DNA of 9,614 nt from Christensenellaceae bacterium (GTDB lineage: Bacteria; Bacillota; Clostridia; Christensenellales; Borkfalkiaceae): contig CAQTYU010000012.1 of NCBI GenBank assembly GCA_948890655.1, positions 1-9,614 on the forward strand. Direction: 5' to 3'. Made by a program: the position numbers and the translations under genes. Below the pieces are notes generated by a model. The model did not search any database. It was not told the DNA's origin and saw nothing but the letters and a program-made list of their open reading frames with translations. The first letter of the stretch is position 1; each line of letters opens with the position of its first letter. This document shows positions 1-5,645 of the stretch, in pieces.

Positions 1-213
1 TATTAACCTTCATTAATCTTATTGCCTTTCTTTGTACTTGCTTTTATCTTCTTCTTCTCTTCTCTATGCAGTTGTCAGACTTCATTTCTCAAAGTTAACT
101 TGCCGTTTCACGCTCTTCACGTCTGCGGTTCGTCAAACTTCGATTTCACCGAAAAAAGTCGGCGGTTTTTGCTAAGTTTTACTTAGAAAAACATTGCTGT
201 CTAAATCGACAGC
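1..213 (-). other. Structured, gene-free leader RNA running off the left edge; possible rRNA-operon leader
   Basis: No open frame of note is present. Read on the minus strand from the promoter at 220-248, the RNA would begin near base 213 with a 6-bp hairpin (GCTGTC/GACAGC, 196-213). A CTAAG/CTTAG hairpin follows (172-186), then a CCGA/TCGG hairpin near 155. Further on are CTTTGAGAA (86-94), which resembles the boxA antitermination element of Bacillota rRNA leaders, then CTGACAACTGCATAG (65-79) and a purine-rich stretch of GAAGA repeats (about 45-65). Strong promoter, UP-like tract, hairpins, boxA-like element and purine-rich stretch together recall rRNA operon leaders or the 16S-23S spacer. 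The rRNA itself would lie left of base 1 and is not seen. A tRNA cluster or other stable RNA is possible. Confidence 0.35.
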
Positions 214-219
214 TTTTAT

Positions 220-248
220 ATCTTAACAAAATATTAAATCATTGTCAA
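220..248 (-). promoter_or_regulatory. Strong sigma-A type promoter with UP-like tract, firing leftwards
   Basis: On the minus strand, TTGACA (243-248) is followed by a 17-bp spacer and TAAGAT (220-225). The -35 is perfect and the -10 matches 5 of 6. Upstream (about 249-292) are A and T tracts of the kind that act as UP elements. Predicted start is near base 213. It faces away from the 416-1135 gene, and a terminator at 341-378 separates the two. Confidence 0.75.
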
Positions 249-340
249 GGGTTTTTGGAATAAAATTTAAAGAATTTTTTTAAAAAATTATATGGACAAA
301 TCAGACCTTTTTATGGAAATTTCAGACATTTTGCCTTTAA

Positions 341-378
341 AAAAACGGCGCTTTTTTAACTTTTTTGCGCCGTTTTTT
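341..378 (-). terminator. Intrinsic terminator of the 416-1135 gene
   Basis: Inverted arms AAAAACGGCGC (341-351) and GCGCCGTTTTTT (367-378) form a GC-rich stem with A/T flanks. On the minus strand the hairpin is followed by a run of at least six T. It lies about 40 nt past the stop codon at 416. The mirrored A and T flanks mean it could also work on the plus strand. Confidence 0.8.
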
Positions 379-415
379 GCAATTTTTAAAATTTTACACA
401 AACGTTTTAAGGCAT

Positions 416-1135
416 TTAAAAGCGGCTTGTTACAGCCTTGACAAGGTCCGTTACGTCATAGCCGGACACGGGTGCGCCGGTTAAAATTACGTCTTTGGAA
501 AAAACCACGTTTTTGAGTAAATTCACGGTTTCATCCGCCGCCGAACCGGCATTCGGGCAATCGGGGCACGCTAAGCAAATCTGTGAAACGGACTGCCCCA
601 TCGCCGCCGTAAACATACCGTAAGGATAGCCGGAGATGCGGACTTTGGATAGATTAAGAGAATATTTAATTTCAGGGAAACGTTCTTTGAGCCGCGCGTA
701 AATCTGCGGGGAGGAAACCCCGTCGTTTTCAAGGCACGTTTCCGCGCCGTAGCGCGCGCAGAAAGCGGAAATTTCTTTAAGCGTTGCCGCGGTACTTTCC
801 GCGTTGAAATCCGCGCCGAAAGGCGCGCCCTGCAAAACGAAACGTTTTGCGCCCAAAAGCTGCATAGAACGCATAAGCTGGTCGAGCCAGTAAAAGCCGT
901 CGCCGCGGACGCGCCGCGAAGAGCAGAACAGCTGGTATTCGAAATTGGGGGCGTATGAACGGACCGAAACCGCGTTTAAGCCGGAAACTTCCGCCGCGAG
1001 CCGCTTGGAAAATTCGGGACGATATTCGTAAAATGTTTTAAACGCGATTTCCGCATTACACGGAAGAAGTGAAATTGTTTTTGCCGCGTCTTCGGTTTCA
1101 CATCCGAAGCACGACGTTGAAATTGCCGTTATCAT
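416..1135 (-). CDS. Xylose isomerase-like TIM-barrel protein (sugar phosphate isomerase/epimerase family), metal site degraded
   Basis: The 239-residue product resembles the AP-endonuclease-2/sugar phosphate isomerase-epimerase barrels (usually about 250-290 aa). The family pattern is seen as a TFYEYRPEF segment (34-42), a LLGAKRFVLQG strand (93-103) and TCLEND (133-138). Members normally bind a divalent metal through Glu, Asp, His and Glu at the barrel mouth. Only E136 is obvious here. By eye, the usual strand-end His is Q102, the usual LDLGH segment reads LNLSK (160-164), and the C-terminal strand reads VILTG where a Glu is expected. It may be a non-catalytic or altered-specificity member; the substrate is unknown. 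The start has no Shine-Dalgarno, and a TATAAT ends 6 nt before the ATG, so a leaderless mRNA is predicted. It forms a single-gene unit between two terminators. Confidence 0.75.
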   Translation of the reverse strand: MITAISTSCFGCETEDAAKTISLLPCNAEIAFKTFYEYRPEFSKRLAAEVSGLNAVSVRSYAPNFEYQLFCSSRRVRGDGFYWLDQLMRSMQLLGAKRFVLQGAPFGADFNAESTAATLKEISAFCARYGAETCLENDGVSSPQIYARLKERFPEIKYSLNLSKVRISGYPYGMFTAAMGQSVSQICLACPDCPNAGSAADETVNLLKNVVFSKDVILTGAPVSGYDVTDLVKAVTSRF

Positions 1136-1141
1136 ACATTC

Positions 1142-1169
1142 ATTATATCATTACAATTACAAAAATCAA
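1142..1169 (-). promoter_or_regulatory. Promoter of the 416-1135 gene, placed for leaderless transcription
   Basis: On the minus strand, TTGATT (1164-1169), a 16-bp spacer, then TATAAT (1142-1147) preceded by TGA, which is an extended -10. Six bases (GAATGT) separate the -10 from the ATG at 1135. A start at the usual distance falls on the A of the start codon. Confidence 0.65.
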
Positions 1170-1339
1170 TACGCATATAAAAATTCCCGCACCCTTGAGG
1201 CGCGGGAAAGTGAAAAACTAATCTTTATATAGCCGTTCTTCCGGTTGTAAGCGCACTGCTTTCCGACGCCGAGAACCGCGGCAAGTTCAACCTGATTTAA
1301 ATTAAAAGAAAGCCTTGATATTTTAATTTTTTCATTCAA
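1166..1339 (-). pseudogene. Possible remnant of a small helix-turn-helix protein
   Basis: Between the stop of the 1354-2601 gene and the next terminator, one minus-strand frame is open from a TTG at 1339 to a TGA at 1168-1166. It is also open upstream into the end of that gene. Residues 14-27 (LNQVELAAVLGVGK) followed by QCAYNRKNG look like the recognition region of XRE or excisionase-type HTH proteins. There is no ATG in frame and no Shine-Dalgarno, and the last 15 or so codons run through the terminator hairpin at 1184-1208. Those residues are therefore unlikely to be real protein. It is best read as a decayed fragment, or as chance. Confidence 0.25.
1179..1208 (-). terminator. Intrinsic terminator for the minus-strand unit coming from 2601
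   Basis: Arms TTCCCGC (1184-1190) and GCGGGAA (1202-1208) form a 7-bp stem with an 11-nt loop. On the minus strand the stem is followed by TTTTT (1183-1179). It ends the transcript that begins upstream of 2601 and insulates the 416-1135 gene. Confidence 0.75.
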
Positions 1340-1353
1340 CGTTACCCGATAAA

Positions 1354-2601
1354 TCAGCTGGATTTCTTTACGGGGTTGCCGCCGGTTAAAAGAATCATTT
1401 TAGCGGCGTCGATTGAATATGCGTCTGCCACGACGGTTAAGCGTTTGTCTAACAGTCCGCGGGCAAGCACCTTTACGTAAGTTGCGTTTTTGGGGAACTT
1501 GGGAACGCGTTTTTTGATTTCTTCCAGCGTTACTTTTTCGTCGTTTTCGAAATAGCGGCTTAAGATATCGATATTTATAATTTCACACTTGGTTCTGTCG
1601 GACACCTCGTCGCTGACTTCGATTAACGCCTGCGCGATGTCGTCGTGAAGGAGTTCGTTTACTTCCTCCGCCTGTACGAAGTCGCGCGGTTTGAATACGT
1701 CGCCGCTCTGCGCGTCCTCTTCGGTTAACACCTTTACCAGTTTGCGCTCTATGAGCGGTTCGATTTCTTCGTAAGGGAGCTGCGGCACGTAATTCACTTC
1801 GTTGAAATCTTCGGATTTCCGGCGCCCGTCCATAACCGTTGCAATCAGTTCCTTTGCGTATTTAAGGCGCCTGTCGTTTTTGATGCGGTATAAGAGGGGA
1901 GTTTTTTCGTAAGCGAGGACTTCGGACTTGTCGTCGATTATATATTTGGTGTCGACGTAGTCGGCGGGATTGAGCGCGAGGAAAATACAGAGCTTTTTGC
2001 CGCGCATGGAAAGCCTTGCGTAGGTTTGCCTGCCGCAATAGAAAGTTTCGTACTTCCAGCTGACGCGGCATTTTATGCCGCTGTAAGACAACAGCTCGTT
2101 TTTGAGTACGGAATAATAATTTTTGCAGATATCGGAAGACTGAATGAGTTTTGCGGTATGACTTTTGTTGTATTTGATTATGATGTAACGAACGTGACCG
2201 TTTGCCATACGGGCGACCTGCCTTTGAGGCGCAACCTCCGTTTCGTCCTCTTCCTCGTCGTCATCGTCGTCGTCATCGTCCTCGTCCTCTTCTTCGGGCA
2301 GTTCAACCGTTTCCGCCTGCGCATTTTGTTCGGACGGCTGTTCTTCCGACTGCTGTACGGCGGTTGCCGGTTCGGAATTTTCGGAAGGAATTTGGTTTGA
2401 AATGACTGAAGGTTCGTTTGTGACGACAGGCTGTTCGGGCTGAGTTTCGTCCGCAGCCGCGGGAAGTTCGGAAGTTTTATTCCGCCTCTTTGTTATACTG
2501 AGATACACGGCGACTGCCACGCCGGATATCACGATTATTGCACACGCCGCGATTATTACGTAGAGCGCGGCCGGAGGAACGTCTAAAATTAAAGTTTTCA
2601 T
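1354..2601 (-). CDS. Membrane-anchored acidic-linker protein with a uL15-like C-terminal domain
   Basis: The product has 415 residues. Residues 12-37 form one strong transmembrane helix followed by KRR, predicting a single N-terminal anchor with the rest in the cytoplasm. A Pro/Glu/Gln-rich linker (45-102) leads into an almost pure Asp/Glu tract (103-122). A basic, aromatic domain follows (about 135-260; YIIIKYNKS, SWKYETFYCGR, LYRIKNDRR). Residues about 340-408 (INIDILSRYF, VKVLARGLLDKRLTV, DAAKMILLTGG) match the pattern of the C-terminal part of ribosomal protein uL15, which reads roughly 'vkVLgdGeltkkLtV...SksAkekIeaaGG'. The function is unknown; a ribosome- or RNA-contacting role at the membrane is only an inference. 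Start: AGGTGA lies just upstream of the ATG. It has its own promoter (2630-2658) and terminator (1179-1208). Confidence 0.8.
   Translation of the reverse strand: MKTLILDVPPAALYVIIAACAIIVISGVAVAVYLSITKRRNKTSELPAAADETQPEQPVVTNEPSVISNQIPSENSEPATAVQQSEEQPSEQNAQAETVELPEEEDEDDDDDDDDEEEDETEVAPQRQVARMANGHVRYIIIKYNKSHTAKLIQSSDICKNYYSVLKNELLSYSGIKCRVSWKYETFYCGRQTYARLSMRGKKLCIFLALNPADYVDTKYIIDDKSEVLAYEKTPLLYRIKNDRRLKYAKELIATVMDGRRKSEDFNEVNYVPQLPYEEIEPLIERKLVKVLTEEDAQSGDVFKPRDFVQAEEVNELLHDDIAQALIEVSDEVSDRTKCEIINIDILSRYFENDEKVTLEEIKKRVPKFPKNATYVKVLARGLLDKRLTVVADAYSIDAAKMILLTGGNPVKKSS
2236..2295 (-). repeat. Low-complexity GAC/GAG codon tract encoding the poly-Asp/Glu segment
   Basis: On the plus strand this reads as repeated GTC, ATC and CTC triplets. 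On the coding strand it gives residues 103-122 of the membrane-anchored protein, a run of Asp and Glu including eight consecutive Asp. Such triplet tracts can change length by slippage. Long open frames on the plus strand here are artefacts of this composition. Confidence 0.8.
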
Positions 2602-2629
2602 ATGTCACCTACCTTGAACAGATAAGTTC

Positions 2630-2658
2630 ATTATACAACCTTAATTTTGAAATTACAA
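2630..2658 (-). promoter_or_regulatory. Promoter of the 1354-2601 gene
   Basis: On the minus strand, TTGTAA (2653-2658), a 17-bp spacer and a perfect TATAAT (2630-2635). Predicted start is near 2623, leaving a 5' leader of about 22 nt that contains the AGGTGA ribosome site. Confidence 0.65.
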
Positions 2659-2743
2659 GACTTTTGCAAACAATTAATAAAATACAATTTTTGCGCGTTT
2701 TTGCCTGCGCGGGAGCAATTAAGCATTGAATCCCTTATAAAAA

Positions 2744-3070
2744 TTATATGCAGTTTATATGCGTTTGCAACGACTCCCGAATGTCGGGCGGGGCTATTGC
2801 CGCTATCGGTTTTAGGGGAAACTGCGGTTTTGCGGAAGCTGCGGGCGGAGCTTCCGCGGGCGCACTCCGCGCGTTTGCTGCCTTTGCCATCGTGCCGAGA
2901 GCGGCTATGTAAGAGGAAATTTCTTCGGCAGACCTGACGGCTTGTTTGAGTTCGCCGCTCAGATTTTGTCCGCCCATACTTTCGAGCACGGGGACGACTT
3001 CGTTTAAAATGGTTTGCGCGGAAGATTTGCCGCCGAGAAGAATTATTGCGAGAATTAACAGAAGTTGCAT
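2744..3070 (-). CDS. Small hypothetical protein with an N-terminal hydrophobic segment
   Basis: I do not recognise this 108-residue protein. Residues 2-13 (QLLLILAIILLG) are hydrophobic and could be a short membrane anchor. Then come a predicted helical part (15-65) and an Ala/Pro-rich tail (66-96). The frame opens further to an ATG at 3103, but I choose the ATG at 3070. It has AAGGA (3080-3084) 9 nt upstream, and a TATAAT on the same strand (3102-3107) overlaps the distal ATG, which would put that ATG outside the transcript. It is divergent from the small gene at 3132 with a 61-nt gap, so the two may share control. No convincing terminator follows. A longer minus-strand frame overlaps it but has no start signals. 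Confidence 0.6.
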   Translation of the reverse strand: MQLLLILAIILLGGKSSAQTILNEVVPVLESMGGQNLSGELKQAVRSAEEISSYIAALGTMAKAANARSAPAEAPPAASAKPQFPLKPIAAIAPPDIRESLQTHINCI

Positions 3071-3101
3071 AAATTGTTTTCCTTGCATATTTTGTAATAA
3101 C

Positions 3102-3107
3102 ATTATA
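3102..3107 (-). promoter_or_regulatory. Likely -10 element of the 2744-3070 gene
   Basis: TATAAT on the minus strand, with a predicted start near 3095 and a leader of about 25 nt carrying AAGGA. No good -35 is visible at 15-18 bp, so an activator or a weak promoter is possible. Confidence 0.4.
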
Positions 3108-3131
3108 TGCGGTTTTTTGAAAGGAGTTATT

Positions 3132-3479
3132 ATGAACGATTTTAAAAACTACTCTTCGCAAGGCGGGCAGAACGGCGGGCAGCGGCAAAACAACGCCGGC
3201 GGTAACGCGGGTAACGGCGGCGCGGGCGGCGGCGAAAATAAAAAGCCCGCGGACGTGAACAACACCGTGGAGCTTGCAAAGATTTTAACCCGCGCTATGA
3301 GCGGAAAAAGCGAAACACAGATTTTACATACGATAATTTCGGAAGCCGAGCGCGGAAAGCGCGAGGGAACTTTAACCAATGCAGACCTTGACAACTTTTA
3401 TGCGGCCCTCGCGCCGATGCTTGACGGAATGAAACGGAGAAAGCTGGGAGAAGTTATTGCGAGACTGAAAAAGATTTAA
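3132..3479 (+). CDS. Small hypothetical protein with a Gly/Asn/Gln-rich N-terminus and a charged helical C-terminus
   Basis: I do not recognise a named family for this 115-residue protein. Residues 9-36 are almost entirely Gly, Asn, Gln and Ala, probably a disordered and soluble region. Residues 42-115 look like a compact helical domain with the conserved-looking pieces ILTRAMSGKSE (51-61), ISEAERGKREG (69-79), LDNFYAALAPMLDGMKRRKL (86-105) and a basic end. The frame is open further upstream, but AAGGAG at 3121-3126, 5 nt before the ATG at 3132, fixes the start. There is no signal peptide or membrane helix, so it is probably cytoplasmic. It is followed directly by a strong terminator and is divergent from the 2744-3070 gene, a possible functional partner. 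Confidence 0.75.
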   Translation: MNDFKNYSSQGGQNGGQRQNNAGGNAGNGGAGGGENKKPADVNNTVELAKILTRAMSGKSETQILHTIISEAERGKREGTLTNADLDNFYAALAPMLDGMKRRKLGEVIARLKKI

Positions 3480-3487
3480 GCGGCGAT

Positions 3488-3519
3488 AAAAAAACGCGGA
3501 CCAAACGTCCGCGTTTTTT
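3488..3519. terminator. Bidirectional intrinsic terminator between convergent genes
   Basis: CGCGGAC (3495-3501) pairs with GTCCGCG (3507-3513) around a CAAAC loop. A7 on the left and T6 on the right give a U-tail in both directions. It serves the plus-strand gene ending at 3479 and the minus-strand gene ending at 3522. Confidence 0.85.
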
Positions 3520-3521
3520 AA

Positions 3522-4259
3522 TTAATCTTTACTTATCGTTTTGCCGTTATCGTCGCTGTGACCGGCGTAAGCTCCGTTTTCGTAGTAGTAATTTTTTCCG
3601 TCGGGGCTGTGAACCGTCTGTTCGCAACCGGCGTCGTTCGTAAAGGTTGCCGTATATTTGTGTGAATTTTCGTAAGAAGTTTTTTCAAAATCGCCGATAA
3701 GCGAAAAACTTGCGTAGTATTCGCCTATGGCGCCGAGATTACCTATATCGTAACCTTTGGGAATTGCTATCAGAACGCCGTTTTTCGAAATTACGAAATT
3801 GGGAGCGAACATTCCTATACCCATCATTAACGCCTGATAAGGTATGGTTAAAAACATAATGGGCAACTGCACCAGCGCGTCGAAAACCGCCGCGGCGGAC
3901 GATACGTTAAATGCGTTTTTAAGCGCCTTTCTGTTTTCGCTTTCGAGCTTTCTGTTTATCTGACTGAAGCTGTCGGAATATCTTATAACCTTAGTTGCAA
4001 TAAAGGAAAACAACACGTAGCCGACTAACAGGACAATCAACCCCGCGCTCATATCTTCAAGATATTGCATAAGCAATAAGCCTACGGCAACCGATAAAAT
4101 GATACCCAGCAACGAAATTACGGCAAAAGGTCTGCTTTTAATTTTTTTGTACTTTACCCCCAAGCCTAATATGAGCAGTTCCTCCTGTGTTGCACTTTTT
4201 TTAAACGCCTTCCAATCTTTTTCATGAATAGATACGTCAGTTAAATCGAGTTTTTCCAT
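3522..4259 (-). CDS. Multi-pass membrane protein of unknown function, controlled by the neighbouring XRE regulator
   Basis: The 245-residue product has a charged N-terminal cytoplasmic stretch (1-43) and two clear transmembrane helices (about 44-64 and 70-91). A charged segment follows (93-113), then a hydrophobic region that may form one or two more helices (121-155). The C-terminus is polar and Gly/Asn/Tyr-rich, with NYYYENGAYAG near 223-233. I recognise no named family. The frame opens to an ATG at 4292, but I choose the ATG at 4259: AAAGGAG lies 6 nt upstream, and the distal ATG overlaps the -10 box. It has a consensus promoter containing a palindrome and is divergent from an XRE repressor gene, an arrangement typical of a locally repressed gene. 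A stress, immunity or defence role is inference only. Confidence 0.75.
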   Translation of the reverse strand: MEKLDLTDVSIHEKDWKAFKKSATQEELLILGLGVKYKKIKSRPFAVISLLGIILSVAVGLLLMQYLEDMSAGLIVLLVGYVLFSFIATKVIRYSDSFSQINRKLESENRKALKNAFNVSSAAAVFDALVQLPIMFLTIPYQALMMGIGMFAPNFVISKNGVLIAIPKGYDIGNLGAIGEYYASFSLIGDFEKTSYENSHKYTATFTNDAGCEQTVHSPDGKNYYYENGAYAGHSDDNGKTISKD

Positions 4260-4290
4260 GGTTCTCTCCTTTGTGAATATTGATAAATAC

Positions 4291-4319
4291 ATTATACATA
4301 GTTATAATATGTATGTCAA
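4291..4319 (-). promoter_or_regulatory. Perfect-consensus promoter of the membrane protein gene with an embedded palindromic operator
   Basis: On the minus strand, TTGACA (4314-4319), a 17-bp spacer and TATAAT (4291-4296). Inside it, ATACATA (4294-4300) and TATGTAT (4308-4314) form a 7-bp perfect inverted repeat around a 7-nt centre, touching both boxes. A protein bound there would block RNA polymerase. The divergent XRE gene is the obvious candidate. Confidence 0.7.
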
Positions 4320-4339
4320 GTAATACACGGTAAAAATAT

Positions 4340-4377
4340 TTAAAAAAACAATACACATACTTTAAAATAATGGTATG
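4340..4377 (+). promoter_or_regulatory. Putative promoter and auto-operator of the XRE gene, leaderless arrangement
   Basis: TTAAAA (4340-4345), 17 bp and TAAAAT (4363-4368) form a weak -35/-10 pair, with 6 nt between the -10 and the ATG. CATAC (4356-4360) and GTATG (4373-4377) are inverted around the -10 and resemble the ends of the palindrome at 4294-4314. This suggests autoregulation. Confidence 0.4.
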
Positions 4378-4683
4378 GATAAAAACTTTATTAAAGAACG
4401 CTATGCAAAAATTCGTTTGGCGCATAATATTTCCGCCCGTAAGCTGAGTTTGGAGCTTGGGCAGAGCACGGAGTATATTAATCAAATAGAAAACGGTAAA
4501 AATATGCCGTCGGTTGAGGGATTGATGAATTTTTGTAATTATTTTAATATTTCAATGGGAGAATTTTTTGAAGAGCAATTCAATTTCCCCGTTGAATATG
4601 CGGCAATTATTGAAGAACTTAATAAAATGGACGCAATAACAATCAAGCAAATTTATGAACTGTTAAAGACCATCAACAGATAA
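4375..4683 (+). CDS. XRE-family helix-turn-helix transcriptional regulator
   Basis: The 102-residue protein has an N-terminal HTH_3 fold. Helices 2-3 lie in residues 20-40 (SARKLSLELGQSTEYINQIE), followed by the hallmark ENGKNMPS (39-46) and a FNISMGEFF end of the domain (57-65). Residues 72-102 form a helical tail that could dimerise. It probably represses the divergent membrane protein gene through the palindrome at 4294-4314, and may repress itself through the CATAC/GTATG pair. No Shine-Dalgarno precedes the ATG, and a -10-like TAAAAT ends 6 nt upstream, so leaderless translation is predicted. A very strong hairpin follows the stop codon. Confidence 0.9.
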   Translation: MDKNFIKERYAKIRLAHNISARKLSLELGQSTEYINQIENGKNMPSVEGLMNFCNYFNISMGEFFEEQFNFPVEYAAIIEELNKMDAITIKQIYELLKTINR

Positions 4684-4717
4684 ACAACCGCGCGGCAAGT
4701 TTCGCCGCGCGGTTGTT
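4684..4717. terminator. Strong hairpin between convergent genes, probable bidirectional terminator
   Basis: A perfect 12-bp stem, CAACCGCGCGGC (4685-4696) with GCCGCGCGGTTG (4704-4715), has a 7-nt loop. The trailing T tract is short and broken in both directions, so efficiency is uncertain. It starts one base after the XRE stop codon and lies 23 nt from the cysK stop. Confidence 0.65.
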
Positions 4718-4739
4718 CGTTGCGCCGATTATATTTATT

Positions 4740-5645
4740 TTACAAAACGGACAAATACCTTTCGCCGCCGTCGGGGAATATCGTTACGATATTTTTGTTC
4801 TGAAATTCGGAACGCGACGCGAGCGCGGTTGCGGCGCACAGCGCGGCGCCTGAGGACACGCCGACGAATAGCCCCTCGGTTAACGCTATTTCCTTTTGCA
4901 CACTGAAGGCGGACTCGTCGGAAACGGTTAAAACTCCGTCATATACGGCGGGGTTTAACACTTTTGGAATAAAACCCGCGCCTATGCCCTGTATTTTGTG
5001 GACGCCGCTTGCGCCGCCCGTGAGGACGGGCGACGAGGCGGGCTCGACGGCGTAAACCCTGATTTGCGGGTTTTGCGACTTTAAAAACGCGCCCGCGCCC
5101 GTTAAAGTACCGCCGGTGCCCACTCCCGCCACGAAAACGGCGATTTTACCGTTCGTTTGCGCGTAAATTTCGGGGCCGGTGGTTTTGAAATGTGCGGACG
5201 GATTTGCGGAATTTGTGAATTGCCCCGCGGATATTGCGCGTTTATCTTCGTTTAAAAGAGCGTTTGCCATATCTGCCGCGCCCTGCATGCCCAGTTTGCC
5301 GTTTGTTAAAATAACCGTGCCGCCGTAAGCCTTTATAAGTTTTACGCGCTCGGAACTTGCGGTTTCGGGCATAGTTAAAATAACTTTGTAGCCCTTTGCT
5401 CCTCCTATTGCGGCGAGAGCTATGCCGGTGTTGCCGGAGGTAGGCTCGATTATAGCGCCGCCTTCCTTCAATTTACCTTCGGCTTCGGCGGCTTTTATGA
5501 GAGCGGCGGCAACCCTGTCCTTTATGGAACCCGCGGGGTTGAACATTTCGAGCTTGGCGAAAATTTTTGCTTTGAGATTGCGCAGCCTGCAATAATTTTT
5601 AAGTTCGAAAAGAGGCGTACCCCCTATTAAACGCGTAATATTCAC
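4740..5645 (-). CDS. cysK: Cysteine synthase (O-acetylserine sulfhydrylase), PLP-dependent
   Basis: It makes L-cysteine from O-acetylserine and sulfide in the cytoplasm. The 301 residues fit the usual length of about 300-310. Visible hallmarks are GGTPL near the N-terminus (8-12), NPAGSIKDR (36-44) with the PLP lysine K42, the substrate loop TSGNTG (69-74), the phosphate loop GVGTGGT (174-180), GVSSGA (262-267) with the Ser that contacts the pyridine nitrogen, and PDGGERY (291-297). The start is GTG at 5645, inside the end of the upstream desulfurase gene: bases 5642-5645 read GTGA and serve as both start and stop. There is no clear ribosome site, so translation is probably coupled. Other beta-family enzymes (cystathionine beta-synthase, CysM) are possible, but the motifs and length favour CysK. 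Confidence 0.92.
   Translation of the reverse strand: MNITRLIGGTPLFELKNYCRLRNLKAKIFAKLEMFNPAGSIKDRVAAALIKAAEAEGKLKEGGAIIEPTSGNTGIALAAIGGAKGYKVILTMPETASSERVKLIKAYGGTVILTNGKLGMQGAADMANALLNEDKRAISAGQFTNSANPSAHFKTTGPEIYAQTNGKIAVFVAGVGTGGTLTGAGAFLKSQNPQIRVYAVEPASSPVLTGGASGVHKIQGIGAGFIPKVLNPAVYDGVLTVSDESAFSVQKEIALTEGLFVGVSSGAALCAATALASRSEFQNKNIVTIFPDGGERYLSVL

Noticed and set aside
196..217. GCTGTC/GACAGC hairpin followed by TTTT, read as a plus-strand terminator
   Set aside because: No plus-strand gene precedes it. It fits better as the first hairpin of the minus-strand leader RNA starting near 213.
2026..2405. Two plus-strand open frames with Val/Leu/Phe- or Arg-rich products
   Set aside because: They lie opposite the uL15-like gene, and their odd composition comes from the triplet tract encoding poly-Asp/Glu. 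They have no ribosome site or promoter.
2631..3188. A 185-codon minus-strand frame overlapping the small genes
   Set aside because: The product is rich in Arg and Ser with no domain-like pattern. It runs antisense through the Gly-rich start of the 3132 gene and covers the promoter of the 1354-2601 gene. The 2744-3070 frame has an AAGGA site and a -10 box.
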